Origin: Ciceribacter sp. L1K22
GTDB taxonomy: Bacteria; Pseudomonadota; Alphaproteobacteria; Rhizobiales; Rhizobiaceae
Assembly (NCBI RefSeq): GCF_017599385.1
Contig: NZ_JAGFPK010000001.1
Span: 2,400,030 to 2,464,029 of the forward strand
DNA: 64,000 nt
Direction of reading: 5' to 3'
Within the stretch, counting starts at the first letter, position 1, and the number at the start of each line of letters is the position of its first letter. This document shows positions 1 to 8,205 of this stretch, piece after piece. The notes beneath the pieces were generated by a model that saw nothing but the letters and a program-made list of their open reading frames with translations, searched no databases and was not told where the DNA came from. Both the position numbers and the translations under genes were made by a program.

Positions 1-20
1 TGTTCGGCCCTGATACATAG

Positions 21-49
21 CTGACAGGTGTTCATAGACATGCCTGACA
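21..49. repeat. IS481 left inverted repeat (perfect core)
   Basis: This 29-bp block is the exact reverse complement of 1204-1232. It sits just upstream of the transposase ribosome binding site (GGGAGG at 67-72). Confidence 0.85.
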
Positions 50-77
50 CTTTCCGGATTGATTCTGGGAGGTGGCG

Positions 78-1202
78 ATGACTTGGGAGACGAAGTCCGT
101 GGTGGATCAACGGTTAGAGTTCTGCCGCCTTGCCGAGCTTGAAGGGGCGAATGTCTCGCAGTTGTGTAGACGCTTCGGGATTAGTCGGCAGACGGGCTAT
201 GTCTGGTTGAAGCGGCTTGGATCCGGCGAGCCGCCACAGGATCGCTCGCGCCGCCCGCATCACAGTCCGCGCCGCACGGAAGCATCGCTGGAGCAGGCGG
301 TGTTGGAGGTGCGCGATGCCCATCCTGCATGGGGTGCGCGCAAGATTGCCCGCTTACTGCAAAATGCCGGGCTCGATCCGCCATCCGCATCGACGGTTCA
401 TGCCATTCTGGCTCGGCACGACCGTATCACGACACTTGCGGGTGCAGGGCCGGCGTTCGGTCGGTTCGAGCGCGCAGCGCCCAATCTACTCTGGCAGATG
501 GACTTCAAGGGCCGCTTTCAGCTCGTCTCGGGCGATTGGTGTTATCCGCTCACGATTATCGATGATCATTCCAGGTTCGCCATCGGGATCGAAGCCTGTA
601 CCGACGAGCGCACATTGACGGTCCGCGACAGACTTGAACCCATCCTGCAACGTCACGGTCTGCCGATGGCGATCTATACCGACAATGGAAATCCATGGGG
701 AACCGGAGTTCCCGGCGGCTGGACACGGTTGCGCGTGTGGCTCCTCAAGCTGGGCATAGACCTCATACATGCCCGTCCTTACCATCCACAGGGGCGCGGG
801 AAGAACGAACGCTTCCACCGCAGCCTCAAGGCAGAGGTCCTGGCCTTCGCTTCGTTTTCCAATCTCAAGCAGGCTCAGGGCGCTTTCGACCGTTGGCGCG
901 ACCTTTACAACCATCACAGACCGCATGAGGCCATCGCCATGGTCGCCCCCGCAACCCGCTACACGCCATCGACACGAAACTTTCCTGCCAGACTTCCCGA
1001 GCCCATCTACGATGAGGGCGAGATCGTCAGACGTGTCAGCACCACAAAGGCTTACGTCACCTTCAAGGGGCGGCCATGGCGCGTGCCAAAAGCATTCCAA
1101 GGCGAAACGCTCGCCATCAGGCCGCTAACGCAAGACGGTCAATATGGCGTCTTCTTCGCAGCCAACCAGGTCGCGCTTATCGACCTCAACAAACGACAAT
1201 GA
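78..1202 (+). CDS. IS481-family transposase
   Basis: DDE-type transposase of about 374 residues, the usual IS481 length. The N-terminal region (about residues 1-110) holds helix-turn-helix segments of the kind that read VSQLCRRFGISRQTGY. The integrase-core catalytic triad is visible as D142 (WQMDFKG), D202 (YTDNG) and E244 (GRGKNERFHR). A C-terminal tail of about 70 residues includes the tract VTFKGRPWRVP, common in this family. I chose the ATG at 78, with GGGAGG at 67-72, over an in-frame GTG at 72 that overlaps that site. The frame is intact with no stop or frameshift, so the element may be active. Confidence 0.92.
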   Translation: MTWETKSVVDQRLEFCRLAELEGANVSQLCRRFGISRQTGYVWLKRLGSGEPPQDRSRRPHHSPRRTEASLEQAVLEVRDAHPAWGARKIARLLQNAGLDPPSASTVHAILARHDRITTLAGAGPAFGRFERAAPNLLWQMDFKGRFQLVSGDWCYPLTIIDDHSRFAIGIEACTDERTLTVRDRLEPILQRHGLPMAIYTDNGNPWGTGVPGGWTRLRVWLLKLGIDLIHARPYHPQGRGKNERFHRSLKAEVLAFASFSNLKQAQGAFDRWRDLYNHHRPHEAIAMVAPATRYTPSTRNFPARLPEPIYDEGEIVRRVSTTKAYVTFKGRPWRVPKAFQGETLAIRPLTQDGQYGVFFAANQVALIDLNKRQ

Positions 1203-1203
1203 C

Positions 1204-1232
1204 TGTCAGGCATGTCTATGAACACCTGTCAG
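1204..1232. repeat. IS481 right inverted repeat (perfect core)
   Basis: Exact reverse complement of 21-49. It begins one base after the transposase stop codon, so coding sequence and transposon end are almost fused. The second, outer copy of the 15-bp motif follows at 1226-1240. Confidence 0.85.
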
Positions 1233-1283
1233 GCATGTCTCCGGGCTTTACAAGAGGCCGAAGTCGCGGATAAAAACCGCCGA

Positions 1284-1340
1284 ACGGGGTACCGGAAGGT
1301 ACCACTATACTAAACTAACGAGGTGCCCCCGGTACCCCGT
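1284..1340. promoter_or_regulatory. 12-bp dyad around a promoter-like segment
   Basis: ACGGGGTACCGG at 1284-1295 is the exact reverse complement of 1329-1340. A further GGTACC lies at 1298-1303, and a -10-like TATACT at 1306-1311. The block lies between the IS right end and the small gene at 1460. It could be an operator/promoter region or a large stem-loop. No function can be assigned from sequence alone. Confidence 0.3.
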
Positions 1341-1459
1341 CCGCTTCCCCTGTGTCTGGAGTTACGGGGAAGGAAATTACAGGTGATGCCGAACCGGAGG
1401 GGGAGAGCCTCTGCGGGGTTTTGGGGTGCCCAAAAATCAAACCGATGAAAGGAACCGCA

Positions 1460-1918
1460 ATGCAGAGCCAACTGACACCGCAACAGCAACAGCACTATCA
1501 ATATCGCCTGCGCATCGCCGAGACCTGGCGGATGCCGGCCGCCTGCGGCTATGCCGACTGCCGCCGCCACGGGCATTGCTTCTGGCGCCGCCGGGGCACC
1601 GCCCTGCCCCATTGCCTGAGCCTGATGGACCCGGCCGCGCAACAGCGGGTGGAGGAGATCCTCGCCGAGGTCAACGTCCTGTTCGACGCCATGCGGCAGC
1701 ACACGACCTATGTCGTCGACCGGGCGGACGGCCCGCGCCGCGCCCTGCAGCTTCAGGCGCTCGCCGTCGCCGCCCGCTTCTATGGCCACGGCGCGCCCGA
1801 TGACGCGAACCGCACCGCGCGGGACTGGCGCAATCTCTGCCGCAGCTACGTCAAGGATCCGCGCCGCGCCCCGCAGTCGCGCGGAAAGCTGGTGACGCCT
1901 GGCGAAACGCGCCGCTGA
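1460..1918 (+). CDS. Small conserved-type hypothetical protein with Cys/His cluster
   Basis: About 152 residues; I recognise no named family. Near residues 28-40 there is a CGYADCRRHGHC stretch, with three cysteines and two histidines that could bind a metal. It is followed by a helical region with LMDPAAQQRVEEILAEVNVLFDAMR. There is no signal peptide or membrane segment. I start at the ATG preceded by AAAGGA (1447-1452); an in-frame start at 1352 would add 36 low-complexity residues with a poor ribosome site. It is convergent with the J-domain gene, only 5 bases away. Codon use matches its neighbours, so it looks like a resident gene rather than part of the IS. Confidence 0.6.
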   Translation: MQSQLTPQQQQHYQYRLRIAETWRMPAACGYADCRRHGHCFWRRRGTALPHCLSLMDPAAQQRVEEILAEVNVLFDAMRQHTTYVVDRADGPRRALQLQALAVAARFYGHGAPDDANRTARDWRNLCRSYVKDPRRAPQSRGKLVTPGETRR

Positions 1919-1923
1919 TCCGG

Positions 1924-2517
1924 CTATTCCGCCGCCTTGGCCAGGTCCTCGGTGATCTGGTCAAGCTCGTAGGAATAGCCTTCGAGCATCGTGTAGGCCT
2001 GCTCGATCGCCTCGATCTGCGTCTCGGCCTGCTTGATCGCATCGGCGATCGACTGCGAGCGGGCGCGCAGCATCGAGCCGAGCACGTCGGTCTCCGGCTT
2101 CTTGCCCAGCCGGTCGAGATGCTTCCTGACCCGCGCCCGGTGGCGCTCCAGCTCCAGGATGTGGAAGCGGCTCTTCAATATGTCGTCCGAGAGTTTCCGC
2201 CGCATCGCCGCCACGGGGTCGAAACTGCCCGGCTCGCGCTCGTCGAGGATGAAGTCGTTGACCAGCGTCTCGATCATCATCAGGCCCTTGAGGTCCTTGG
2301 CGTCGGCGAGCTGCGGGTCGTAGCCGGTGTCGTCGTAGACCCTGCGGCGCACCGGGTCCTTCAACAGGTCGAAAGCCGCCTGCAGCCGCGAAAACTGCTC
2401 CGCGTCGCCGCCCGAATCCGGATGCGCGCTCTTGGCCGCCTTGCGATAGGCCGTCTTCACCGCCTGCTCGTCCGCATCGCGCTCGATGCCGAGCATCTTG
2501 TAGGGGTCGATCACCAT
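1924..2517 (-). CDS. J-domain (DnaJ-like) protein
   Basis: About 197 residues. The N-terminal 60 residues form a J domain with the diagnostic HPD at residues 32-34 (within KSAHPDSGGD) and the DPYKMLGI opening typical of Hsp40 proteins. The rest is charged and helical, rich in Glu, Arg and Gln, and may form a coiled coil. The glycine-rich and zinc-finger domains of true DnaJ are absent, so this is a type III J protein that would stimulate an Hsp70 on an unknown client. The start at 2517 is preceded by GAGAGACAGG; the open frame extends 9 codons further upstream. Confidence 0.8.
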   Translation of the reverse strand: MVIDPYKMLGIERDADEQAVKTAYRKAAKSAHPDSGGDAEQFSRLQAAFDLLKDPVRRRVYDDTGYDPQLADAKDLKGLMMIETLVNDFILDEREPGSFDPVAAMRRKLSDDILKSRFHILELERHRARVRKHLDRLGKKPETDVLGSMLRARSQSIADAIKQAETQIEAIEQAYTMLEGYSYELDQITEDLAKAAE

Positions 2518-2678
2518 CGTCACCTGTCTCTCGTCGCGTTCCACCCCGGCCCGCCCACAGACCTACCGCCCCCGCCGCCCCGCTTCAAGGCTCGGATGCG
2601 CTTTCCACCGATCAATGAAGGCGGGTATCATCACGGCAAAGCAAAGGCGGAAAATGTGGTGAAAGCGAGTCGACCGCC

Positions 2679-3734
2679 CTACTCCGCCGCCTGCAGCTTC
2701 GGCCCGCCGGCGATATCCACCGCCGAAAACGCGTCGAGGATCACCTGCGGTCCCGCCCCGGCCTTGGTCGCCTCGGTCGACAGGATCTGCCGATACCGAC
2801 GCGCGCCGGCAAATCCCTGGAACAGCCCGACCATGTGCCGCGTCACGTGATTGAGCCGCCCGCCGCCCGCCACCCAGCGCTCCGCATAATCCGCCATCGT
2901 GTCGCGCACCTTCAGCCAGTCGACCGCGTCCGCCGCCTCGCCGTAGATCGCCGCGTCGACCTCCGCCAGCAGCCCGGCATTGTGATAGGCCGCCCGCCCG
3001 AGCATCACCCCGTCCATCACCTCCAGATGCCGCTTCGCCTCGGAAATCGTCGTGATCCCGCCATTGATGCCGAGGAAGACATCAGGGTTCTCTCGCTTCA
3101 TCCGATGCACCAGATCGTAGTCGAGCGGCGGGATCTCCCGGTTCTCCTTCGGCGACAATCCCTGTAGCCAGGCCTTGCGCGCATGGACCCAGACCGCATC
3201 CGCCCCGGCGCCCACCATGCGCCTCAGGAAATCCGGCAGCACGTCTGAAGGCTCCTGCTCGTCCACCCCGATCCGGCACTTCACCGTCACAGGCACGGTC
3301 GCGACCTTCTTCATCGCGACGACACAGGCCTCCACGACATCAGGCGTCTTCATCAGGCAGGCGCCGAAGGTTCCCGATTGCACCCGGTCCGACGGACAGC
3401 CGACATTGAGGTTGATCTCGTCATAGCCGAACTCCGAGGCGATCCGGACCGCCTCCGCAAGCTTGCCCGGGTCCGATCCGCCCAGCTGCAGCGTGACCGG
3501 ATGCTCTTCGGCCGAAAACCCGAGCAGCCGCTCGCGGTGTCCGTGGATCACCGCGTCCGCCACCACCATCTCGGTAAACAGCACCGCCTTCTTCGTCAGC
3601 TGCCGGTGAAAGAACCGGCAATGCCGATCCGTCCAGTCGATCATCGGCGCGACGGCAAAGACGGGTGTCCGGAGATGAGTGCGCTTTTCTGCGTTATCAT
3701 GCGCCTGCAAGGATGTGATCTCCGTCTTCTTCAC
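2679..3734 (-). CDS. dusA: tRNA-dihydrouridine synthase A
   Basis: FMN-dependent enzyme that reduces uridines in the D-loop of tRNA (U20/U20a for DusA) using NADPH. The 351-residue product has the Dus TIM-barrel signatures: VAPMIDWTDRHCR near residues 28-40, the catalytic-cysteine motif LNVGCPSDRVQSG with Cys113, and VKCRIGVDE. Length and motifs fit DusA better than DusB or DusC. The open frame begins at a GTG at 3734 with no clear ribosome site; no ATG occurs before the conserved core, so the exact start is uncertain. Confidence 0.93.
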   Translation of the reverse strand: MKKTEITSLQAHDNAEKRTHLRTPVFAVAPMIDWTDRHCRFFHRQLTKKAVLFTEMVVADAVIHGHRERLLGFSAEEHPVTLQLGGSDPGKLAEAVRIASEFGYDEINLNVGCPSDRVQSGTFGACLMKTPDVVEACVVAMKKVATVPVTVKCRIGVDEQEPSDVLPDFLRRMVGAGADAVWVHARKAWLQGLSPKENREIPPLDYDLVHRMKRENPDVFLGINGGITTISEAKRHLEVMDGVMLGRAAYHNAGLLAEVDAAIYGEAADAVDWLKVRDTMADYAERWVAGGGRLNHVTRHMVGLFQGFAGARRYRQILSTEATKAGAGPQVILDAFSAVDIAGGPKLQAAE

Positions 3735-3946
3735 GCGCGTTTCGGGCCATAATCATCGATCCCGGTCGATCTGCGAACAGACGACCGCCCCAGGCCTTGC
3801 GTCCCACGGGATGACCGCATCCCGCCAATTGCCGCCCTTGTTACCGAAGGGCGCCGCCTTTTTCAAATCGGAAGGCCGCTTGACACATTTGTTGCACCGC
3901 ACCAATAATTGCCGTGCGGCTTTTCAGCGCACTGTGGAGCATAGCC

Positions 3947-4642
3947 ATGGCTTTCTCGGAAGTTCGCAAGCGGGAATTCATCGACGAGACATTTCGGCTG
4001 CTGTCCGGGACCCTGGGGGCAAGCAGGCTGGTCTTCTACTCCGTCGACGACAACAACAACCTGCACAACTTCGTCTGTTCGCGCGTCCCCTCCGAATTTC
4101 TGAAAATATACATCCGCGAAATGCACGCCCATGACCCGCTGCATGTGCGTCAGATCGAGCACGAGCAGAACCCGGTGGTCAAAATGACCGACGCGCGCCG
4201 CTATGCCCCCGAAAGCGAGGTGGCGCTCTATCGGCAATTCCTGGACGTGTTCAAGGTCAGCAACACCATCGAACTGATCTTCCAGCGCGACCGCCAGATC
4301 TACGCGGGGATCAGCGTGATGTGGACGGCCGACGACAGCATGCCGACCGACGAGCAGTTCCATCTGGCCGATACGCTGCATCCCTACATCGCCTTCAATC
4401 TCAAGGAAGTGCTTCCGACACCGAAAGCCGTCGTGACGCAGAAGGCCAATGCCCTCCTGCACCTCACCCAGCGCGAGGCCGAAGTGGCGAGACTTCTGTG
4501 CTGCGGGCGGACCAATGCCGACATCGCCCAATGTCTGGGGATCGGGCTGGCAACGGTGAAGACCCATCTCATCCACATCTTCGACAAGGCCGGCGTCGAC
4601 AATCGCGCGGCGCTGGTGTCGCGGATGATGCAGTTCGGCTGA
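3947..4642 (+). CDS. LuxR-type transcriptional regulator
   Basis: About 231 residues. The C-terminal 60 residues form a LuxR/FixJ-type helix-turn-helix (LTQREAEVARLLCCGRTNADIA, then ATVKTHLIHIFDKAG). The N-terminal 150 residues are an unassigned sensory region; I do not see the invariant Trp/Tyr/Asp set of acyl-homoserine-lactone receptors or a receiver-domain Asp site. The ATG at 3947 is preceded by GGAG. It lies 243 bp upstream of a copper amine oxidase and an amine-type ABC transporter on the same strand, so I infer it is their local regulator, sensing an amine or its product. Confidence 0.8.
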   Translation: MAFSEVRKREFIDETFRLLSGTLGASRLVFYSVDDNNNLHNFVCSRVPSEFLKIYIREMHAHDPLHVRQIEHEQNPVVKMTDARRYAPESEVALYRQFLDVFKVSNTIELIFQRDRQIYAGISVMWTADDSMPTDEQFHLADTLHPYIAFNLKEVLPTPKAVVTQKANALLHLTQREAEVARLLCCGRTNADIAQCLGIGLATVKTHLIHIFDKAGVDNRAALVSRMMQFG

Positions 4643-4752
4643 ATTCCAACGACCCTGACACGAAAAGTCCGCCTCCGGCGGCCGTCGCAATCGGCTGCTC
4701 AACCGCAAGCGGCCGCAACGCTTTGCCGCGGCTGCGAAAAACCGCCTTTTCT

Positions 4753-4766
4753 TTGACATCTGTCAA
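4753..4766. promoter_or_regulatory. 14-bp palindrome upstream of amine oxidase gene
   Basis: TTGACA-TC-TGTCAA is a perfect 6-2-6 inverted repeat in the 243-bp gap between the LuxR gene and the amine oxidase. TTGAC recurs downstream in the same gap. The palindrome is a candidate operator for the adjacent LuxR-type protein and its left arm is also a perfect -35 hexamer, but no good -10 stands 16-18 bp downstream. Confidence 0.35.
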
Positions 4767-4885
4767 CCGTTCGGTGGATGGACAAGATTTAGGCATGCAC
4801 AAATATTGACCTCCAAGAGTTGACGAAACGCAGTTGAGACCCCTGCGACCGTCGGCGGTAAACACCTTGAAATGGAGGATCGTCC

Positions 4886-6871
4886 GTGAACGAGAGACCG
4901 ACAGTTTCCCTATCCCAGAAAGCCTCGCCCACCTTCGCGCATCCGCTCGATCCGCTGACGGCGGACGAGCTGATCAAGGCCGCGTCGATCCTGCGCGCCC
5001 ATTTCGATTTCGGCCCGGCGCTCTTGTTCGAGACGATCGAACTGCTGGAACCGGCCAAGGACGTCGTCCGCGCCTTTGTTCCGGGCATGCCGATCGAGCG
5101 CAAGGCCCGCTTCAACGTGCACAAGCGCGGCGGCACCGGCGTCTGGCGCGGCCGGCTGGATCTGGACACCGGCACCGTGATCAAGGTCGATTTCCTGGCC
5201 GATGCCCGGCCGATGATCTCGCCCGAAGAGTTCATGATGATCGAGGATGTGGCCAAGGCCGATCCGCGCTTCCAGGAGGCCATCCGCCGCCGCGGTATCG
5301 ACAACATGGCCTATGTCTGCGTCGATCCCTGGTCGGCCGGCAACTTCTCCGTACCCGGTGAGGAAAACAAGCGGCTGGCGCATACCTTCGTCTGGCTGCG
5401 CATGTCCGATCTCGACAATTACTACGCCCACCCGGTCGAGGGACTGAATGTCGTAGTCGATGTCGACAAGCTGGAAGTGCTGCGGGTCGATGATCATTCG
5501 GCTGCCTCCGGCACCTTCGTCCCGGTCCCGGACACCCCGATCAATTACGATGCCGAACTGCTCACCGATTTCCGCAAGCCGCTGAAGCCGCTGGACGTGG
5601 TGCAGAGCGAAGGCCCGAGCTTCACCATCGAGGGCAACAAGCTGACCTGGGACAACTGGGATGTGCGCATCAGCTTCAACGGTCGCGAGGGTCTCGTTCT
5701 GCAGCAGGTCGGCTATACGGTCGATGGCCAGCGGCGGCCGATCCTCTATCGCGTGTCGATGGCCGAAATGGTTGTGCCCTACGGCAATCCCGACGGCGTG
5801 CATTACCGAAAGAACGTGTTCGACAGCGGCGAATACGGCTTTGGCAAGCTGGTCAACTCGCTGGCACTCGGCTGCGACTGCCTTGGCCACATCCACTACA
5901 TGGACGTCGTCCTGCCGGACATGATGGGCAATCCGCGCCTGATCCCGAGCGCCATCTGCATCCACGAGGAGGATGCCGGCCTTGCCTGGAAACACTTCGA
6001 CTTCCGCTCGGAGCGCACCGAAACCCGCCGCCTGCGCCGTCTCGTCATCTCCTCGATCACCACGGTCGGCAATTACGAATACTGCTGCTACTGGTATCTC
6101 TTCCAGGACGGCACCATCGAGTTCGAGATGAAGGCGACCGGTGTCATCAACACCGCTGCCTGCATTCCCGGCACCGAACAGAAATACGGCACGGAAGTCG
6201 CCCCCGGCGTCGTCGGTCACATCCACCAGCACGTCTTCTGCATGCGCCTCGACATGGAGGTCGACGGCCCCGACAACACCGTTGTCGAATGCGACACGGT
6301 GGCCCCGCCGATCGGCCCCGACAATCCGATGGGCAATGCCTTCTATGTCGAGCAGACGCCGCTCACCAGCGAGCTGAAAGCGCAGCGCCGGGTCGACTTC
6401 GAAAAGTCGCGCTACTGGAAAATCACCAATCCCAACGTCAAGAACTGGGTCGGCAAGCCCACCGCCTACAAGCTGGAAACCCCCTCGGCCATCCAGCCCT
6501 ACACACATCCGGACGGCCCGTCCGGCAAACGCGGCGGCTTCATCTACAATCATCTCTGGGTCACACCCTACGATCCCGAGGAACGCTTCCCGGCCGGCGA
6601 GTACATGAACCATTCGAGCGGCAATGACGGCCTGCCCGCCTGGACGGCCAAGGACCGGTCGGTCGAAAACACCGATATCGTCGTCTGGCATTCCTTCGGC
6701 CTGCACCACATCCCCCGCGTCGAGGACCACCCGGTGCAGCCTTGCGTGCTGTGCGGTTTCAAGCTGATGCCGGTCGGCTTCTTCAACGGCAATCCGCTGA
6801 TCAACCTGCCGCCTGAAACCAACAAGGCCAGCAAGTCCAATACGCAAGGCGCTGCCTGCTGCCACAGTTGA
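4886..6871 (+). CDS. Copper amine oxidase (primary-amine oxidase)
   Basis: Oxidises primary amines to aldehydes with release of NH3 and H2O2, using Cu(II) and the self-processed cofactor TPQ. All key residues are present: the TPQ precursor Tyr397 in TVGNYEY, the catalytic-base Asp331 in LGCDCLGHIHYMD, and copper ligands His447 and His449 (HQHVF) and His608 (GLHHIPRVED). The 661-residue length fits the short form without the extra N-terminal domain of E. coli TynA. No signal peptide is visible, so the enzyme is probably cytosolic, like the Arthrobacter enzymes. It starts with GTG at 4886 behind GGAGG at 4874-4878 and is followed by an amine-type ABC transporter. Substrate is not deducible. Confidence 0.93.
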   Translation: MNERPTVSLSQKASPTFAHPLDPLTADELIKAASILRAHFDFGPALLFETIELLEPAKDVVRAFVPGMPIERKARFNVHKRGGTGVWRGRLDLDTGTVIKVDFLADARPMISPEEFMMIEDVAKADPRFQEAIRRRGIDNMAYVCVDPWSAGNFSVPGEENKRLAHTFVWLRMSDLDNYYAHPVEGLNVVVDVDKLEVLRVDDHSAASGTFVPVPDTPINYDAELLTDFRKPLKPLDVVQSEGPSFTIEGNKLTWDNWDVRISFNGREGLVLQQVGYTVDGQRRPILYRVSMAEMVVPYGNPDGVHYRKNVFDSGEYGFGKLVNSLALGCDCLGHIHYMDVVLPDMMGNPRLIPSAICIHEEDAGLAWKHFDFRSERTETRRLRRLVISSITTVGNYEYCCYWYLFQDGTIEFEMKATGVINTAACIPGTEQKYGTEVAPGVVGHIHQHVFCMRLDMEVDGPDNTVVECDTVAPPIGPDNPMGNAFYVEQTPLTSELKAQRRVDFEKSRYWKITNPNVKNWVGKPTAYKLETPSAIQPYTHPDGPSGKRGGFIYNHLWVTPYDPEERFPAGEYMNHSSGNDGLPAWTAKDRSVENTDIVVWHSFGLHHIPRVEDHPVQPCVLCGFKLMPVGFFNGNPLINLPPETNKASKSNTQGAACCHS

Positions 6872-6955
6872 GCGCGTGGCGGATCACGCCACCGCCTGTA
6901 TCGCCGCAATGCCAGATCGCAATGATTGTCGATAACGAACCAGAGGGTCCTATCC

Positions 6956-8134
6956 ATGAAGCGTCGAAACCTCCTGCAATCCTTCAGCCAGTCCCGGCGC
7001 GCCTTTCTGCGCGACACTGTCTCGATTTCGGCGGGCATCGCCGCCGCCTCCATGATGCCGCGCGGCGCCTGGGCGGCCCGCGAAAACGAAATGAACATCT
7101 ATTGCTGGGAGGGCTACAATTCCGACAAGGTGCTCGACCCGTTCCGCAAGGAATTCAACTGCAACGTCAAGGCGCAGGGGCTGATCTCCGACCCGGAAGC
7201 CGTCAACCAGCTACGCGCCGGCGACACGAAGGTCTGGGACATCATCAACCTCAACAATGCCTGGGGTCGTCGGCAGCTTTATCCCGAAAACCTGATCAAG
7301 CCGCTGGACAAGGCGAAGTTCGAGCCCTTGTGGGACATGATGATCCCCGAGTTCAAGTGGCCCTATCACTGGGCCATGTCCGACGACGGCAATGCCCTGC
7401 TCGGCATGATCCAGCGCTACGGCCCCTCCGGAATGCTGATCAACACCGACAAGGTATCGGCGGAGACTCTCGCCGATGAAGGGTATGACCTGATGCTGTC
7501 GGATGACTACAAGGGCAAATATGCCGTGCTGATGTATGACGACTGGGTCATCATGCATGTGGTGATCGCCGCCGGTTTCAGCCCGTTCCGCGAAATGACC
7601 GACGACGAAATCGCCAAATACGAAGTGGTGATGCGCAAGCTGATCAACAATGCCGCCTTCCTCTCCGACGATATGAACGCCATTGCGCTTGGCATGATCA
7701 ACGGCTCGATCGAAGGCTCCTTCCCGGGCAGCGTCTATTCCGTCTCGGCCGCCCGCTATGACGGCAACCCCAACCTGCGTTGCGTCGTGCCGAACAAGGG
7801 ACCGGAAGAAATGGGCGGCAAGGCTGGCGTCTGCTGGATGGAACTGACCTCGCTGGTCAACAACCCGCAGCTCTCGCCGCGCGCCGAGGACTTCATCGAA
7901 TACTGCTTCCGCCCTGAAACCGCAAAGAACGTCTCCTTTGCCGAGGGCACCTACAATCCGGTCGGCCAGATGGGCGATCCCAAGGTCATGGCGCTGTTCA
8001 ACACGGAAGAACTCGACGCCTTCCAGTACGACACGCTGGCGGCCGACATGGCGAAGTGCGCCGACTTCGACATCATCCCGAGCTACGCCAAGCTGCACGA
8101 GATATTCCAGGCCGCCGTGCGCGAGAAGGCCTGA
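6956..8134 (+). CDS. ABC transporter substrate-binding protein, polyamine (PotD) type, Tat-exported
   Basis: Periplasmic binding protein of 392 residues resembling the spermidine/putrescine family (motifs MNIYCWEGYNSD, IGMLINTDK-type segment, CFRPETAKN). The N-terminus has a twin-arginine signal: SRRAFLRD with the arginines at residues 14-15, a short hydrophobic stretch, and a likely cleavage after GAWA at residue 40. This indicates folded export by Tat. The ATG at 6956 has GAGGG upstream; an in-frame start 10 codons earlier is possible. It is the first transporter gene after the amine oxidase, in the order binding protein, ATPase, permease, permease. Confidence 0.87.
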   Translation: MKRRNLLQSFSQSRRAFLRDTVSISAGIAAASMMPRGAWAARENEMNIYCWEGYNSDKVLDPFRKEFNCNVKAQGLISDPEAVNQLRAGDTKVWDIINLNNAWGRRQLYPENLIKPLDKAKFEPLWDMMIPEFKWPYHWAMSDDGNALLGMIQRYGPSGMLINTDKVSAETLADEGYDLMLSDDYKGKYAVLMYDDWVIMHVVIAAGFSPFREMTDDEIAKYEVVMRKLINNAAFLSDDMNAIALGMINGSIEGSFPGSVYSVSAARYDGNPNLRCVVPNKGPEEMGGKAGVCWMELTSLVNNPQLSPRAEDFIEYCFRPETAKNVSFAEGTYNPVGQMGDPKVMALFNTEELDAFQYDTLAADMAKCADFDIIPSYAKLHEIFQAAVREKA

Positions 8135-8205
8135 CAAGGACGGGAGGTCGGCGCTCCCGTCCTCCCAACGCTCTGATCCTGCCAACAGACCGATGGGACC
8201 GCACG

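Larger units (their letters stand above)
1..1252 (+). mobile_element. IS481-family insertion sequence, apparently complete
   Basis: A single DDE transposase gene is bounded by long inverted ends. The element starts with TGT at base 1 and ends with ACA at 1252, as is usual for IS481 elements. A perfect 29-bp inverted repeat lies at 21-49 and 1204-1232, and weaker complementarity runs out to the tips (for example 7-10 with 1243-1246, and 1-3 with 1250-1252). The right end carries a 15-bp direct repeat at 1203-1217 and 1226-1240, 23 bp apart; the left end carries the matching pair in inverted orientation, the outer copy at 13-27 being degenerate (12 of 15). These look like doubled transposase-binding sites. 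The left flank lies outside the window, so a target duplication cannot be checked. Confidence 0.85.

Noticed and set aside
4910-6865. A 651-codon open frame on the minus strand opposite the amine oxidase gene
   Set aside because: It is a mirror frame caused by GC-rich codon use; the plus-strand product has every copper amine oxidase active-site residue, whereas the minus-strand product has no recognisable motif.
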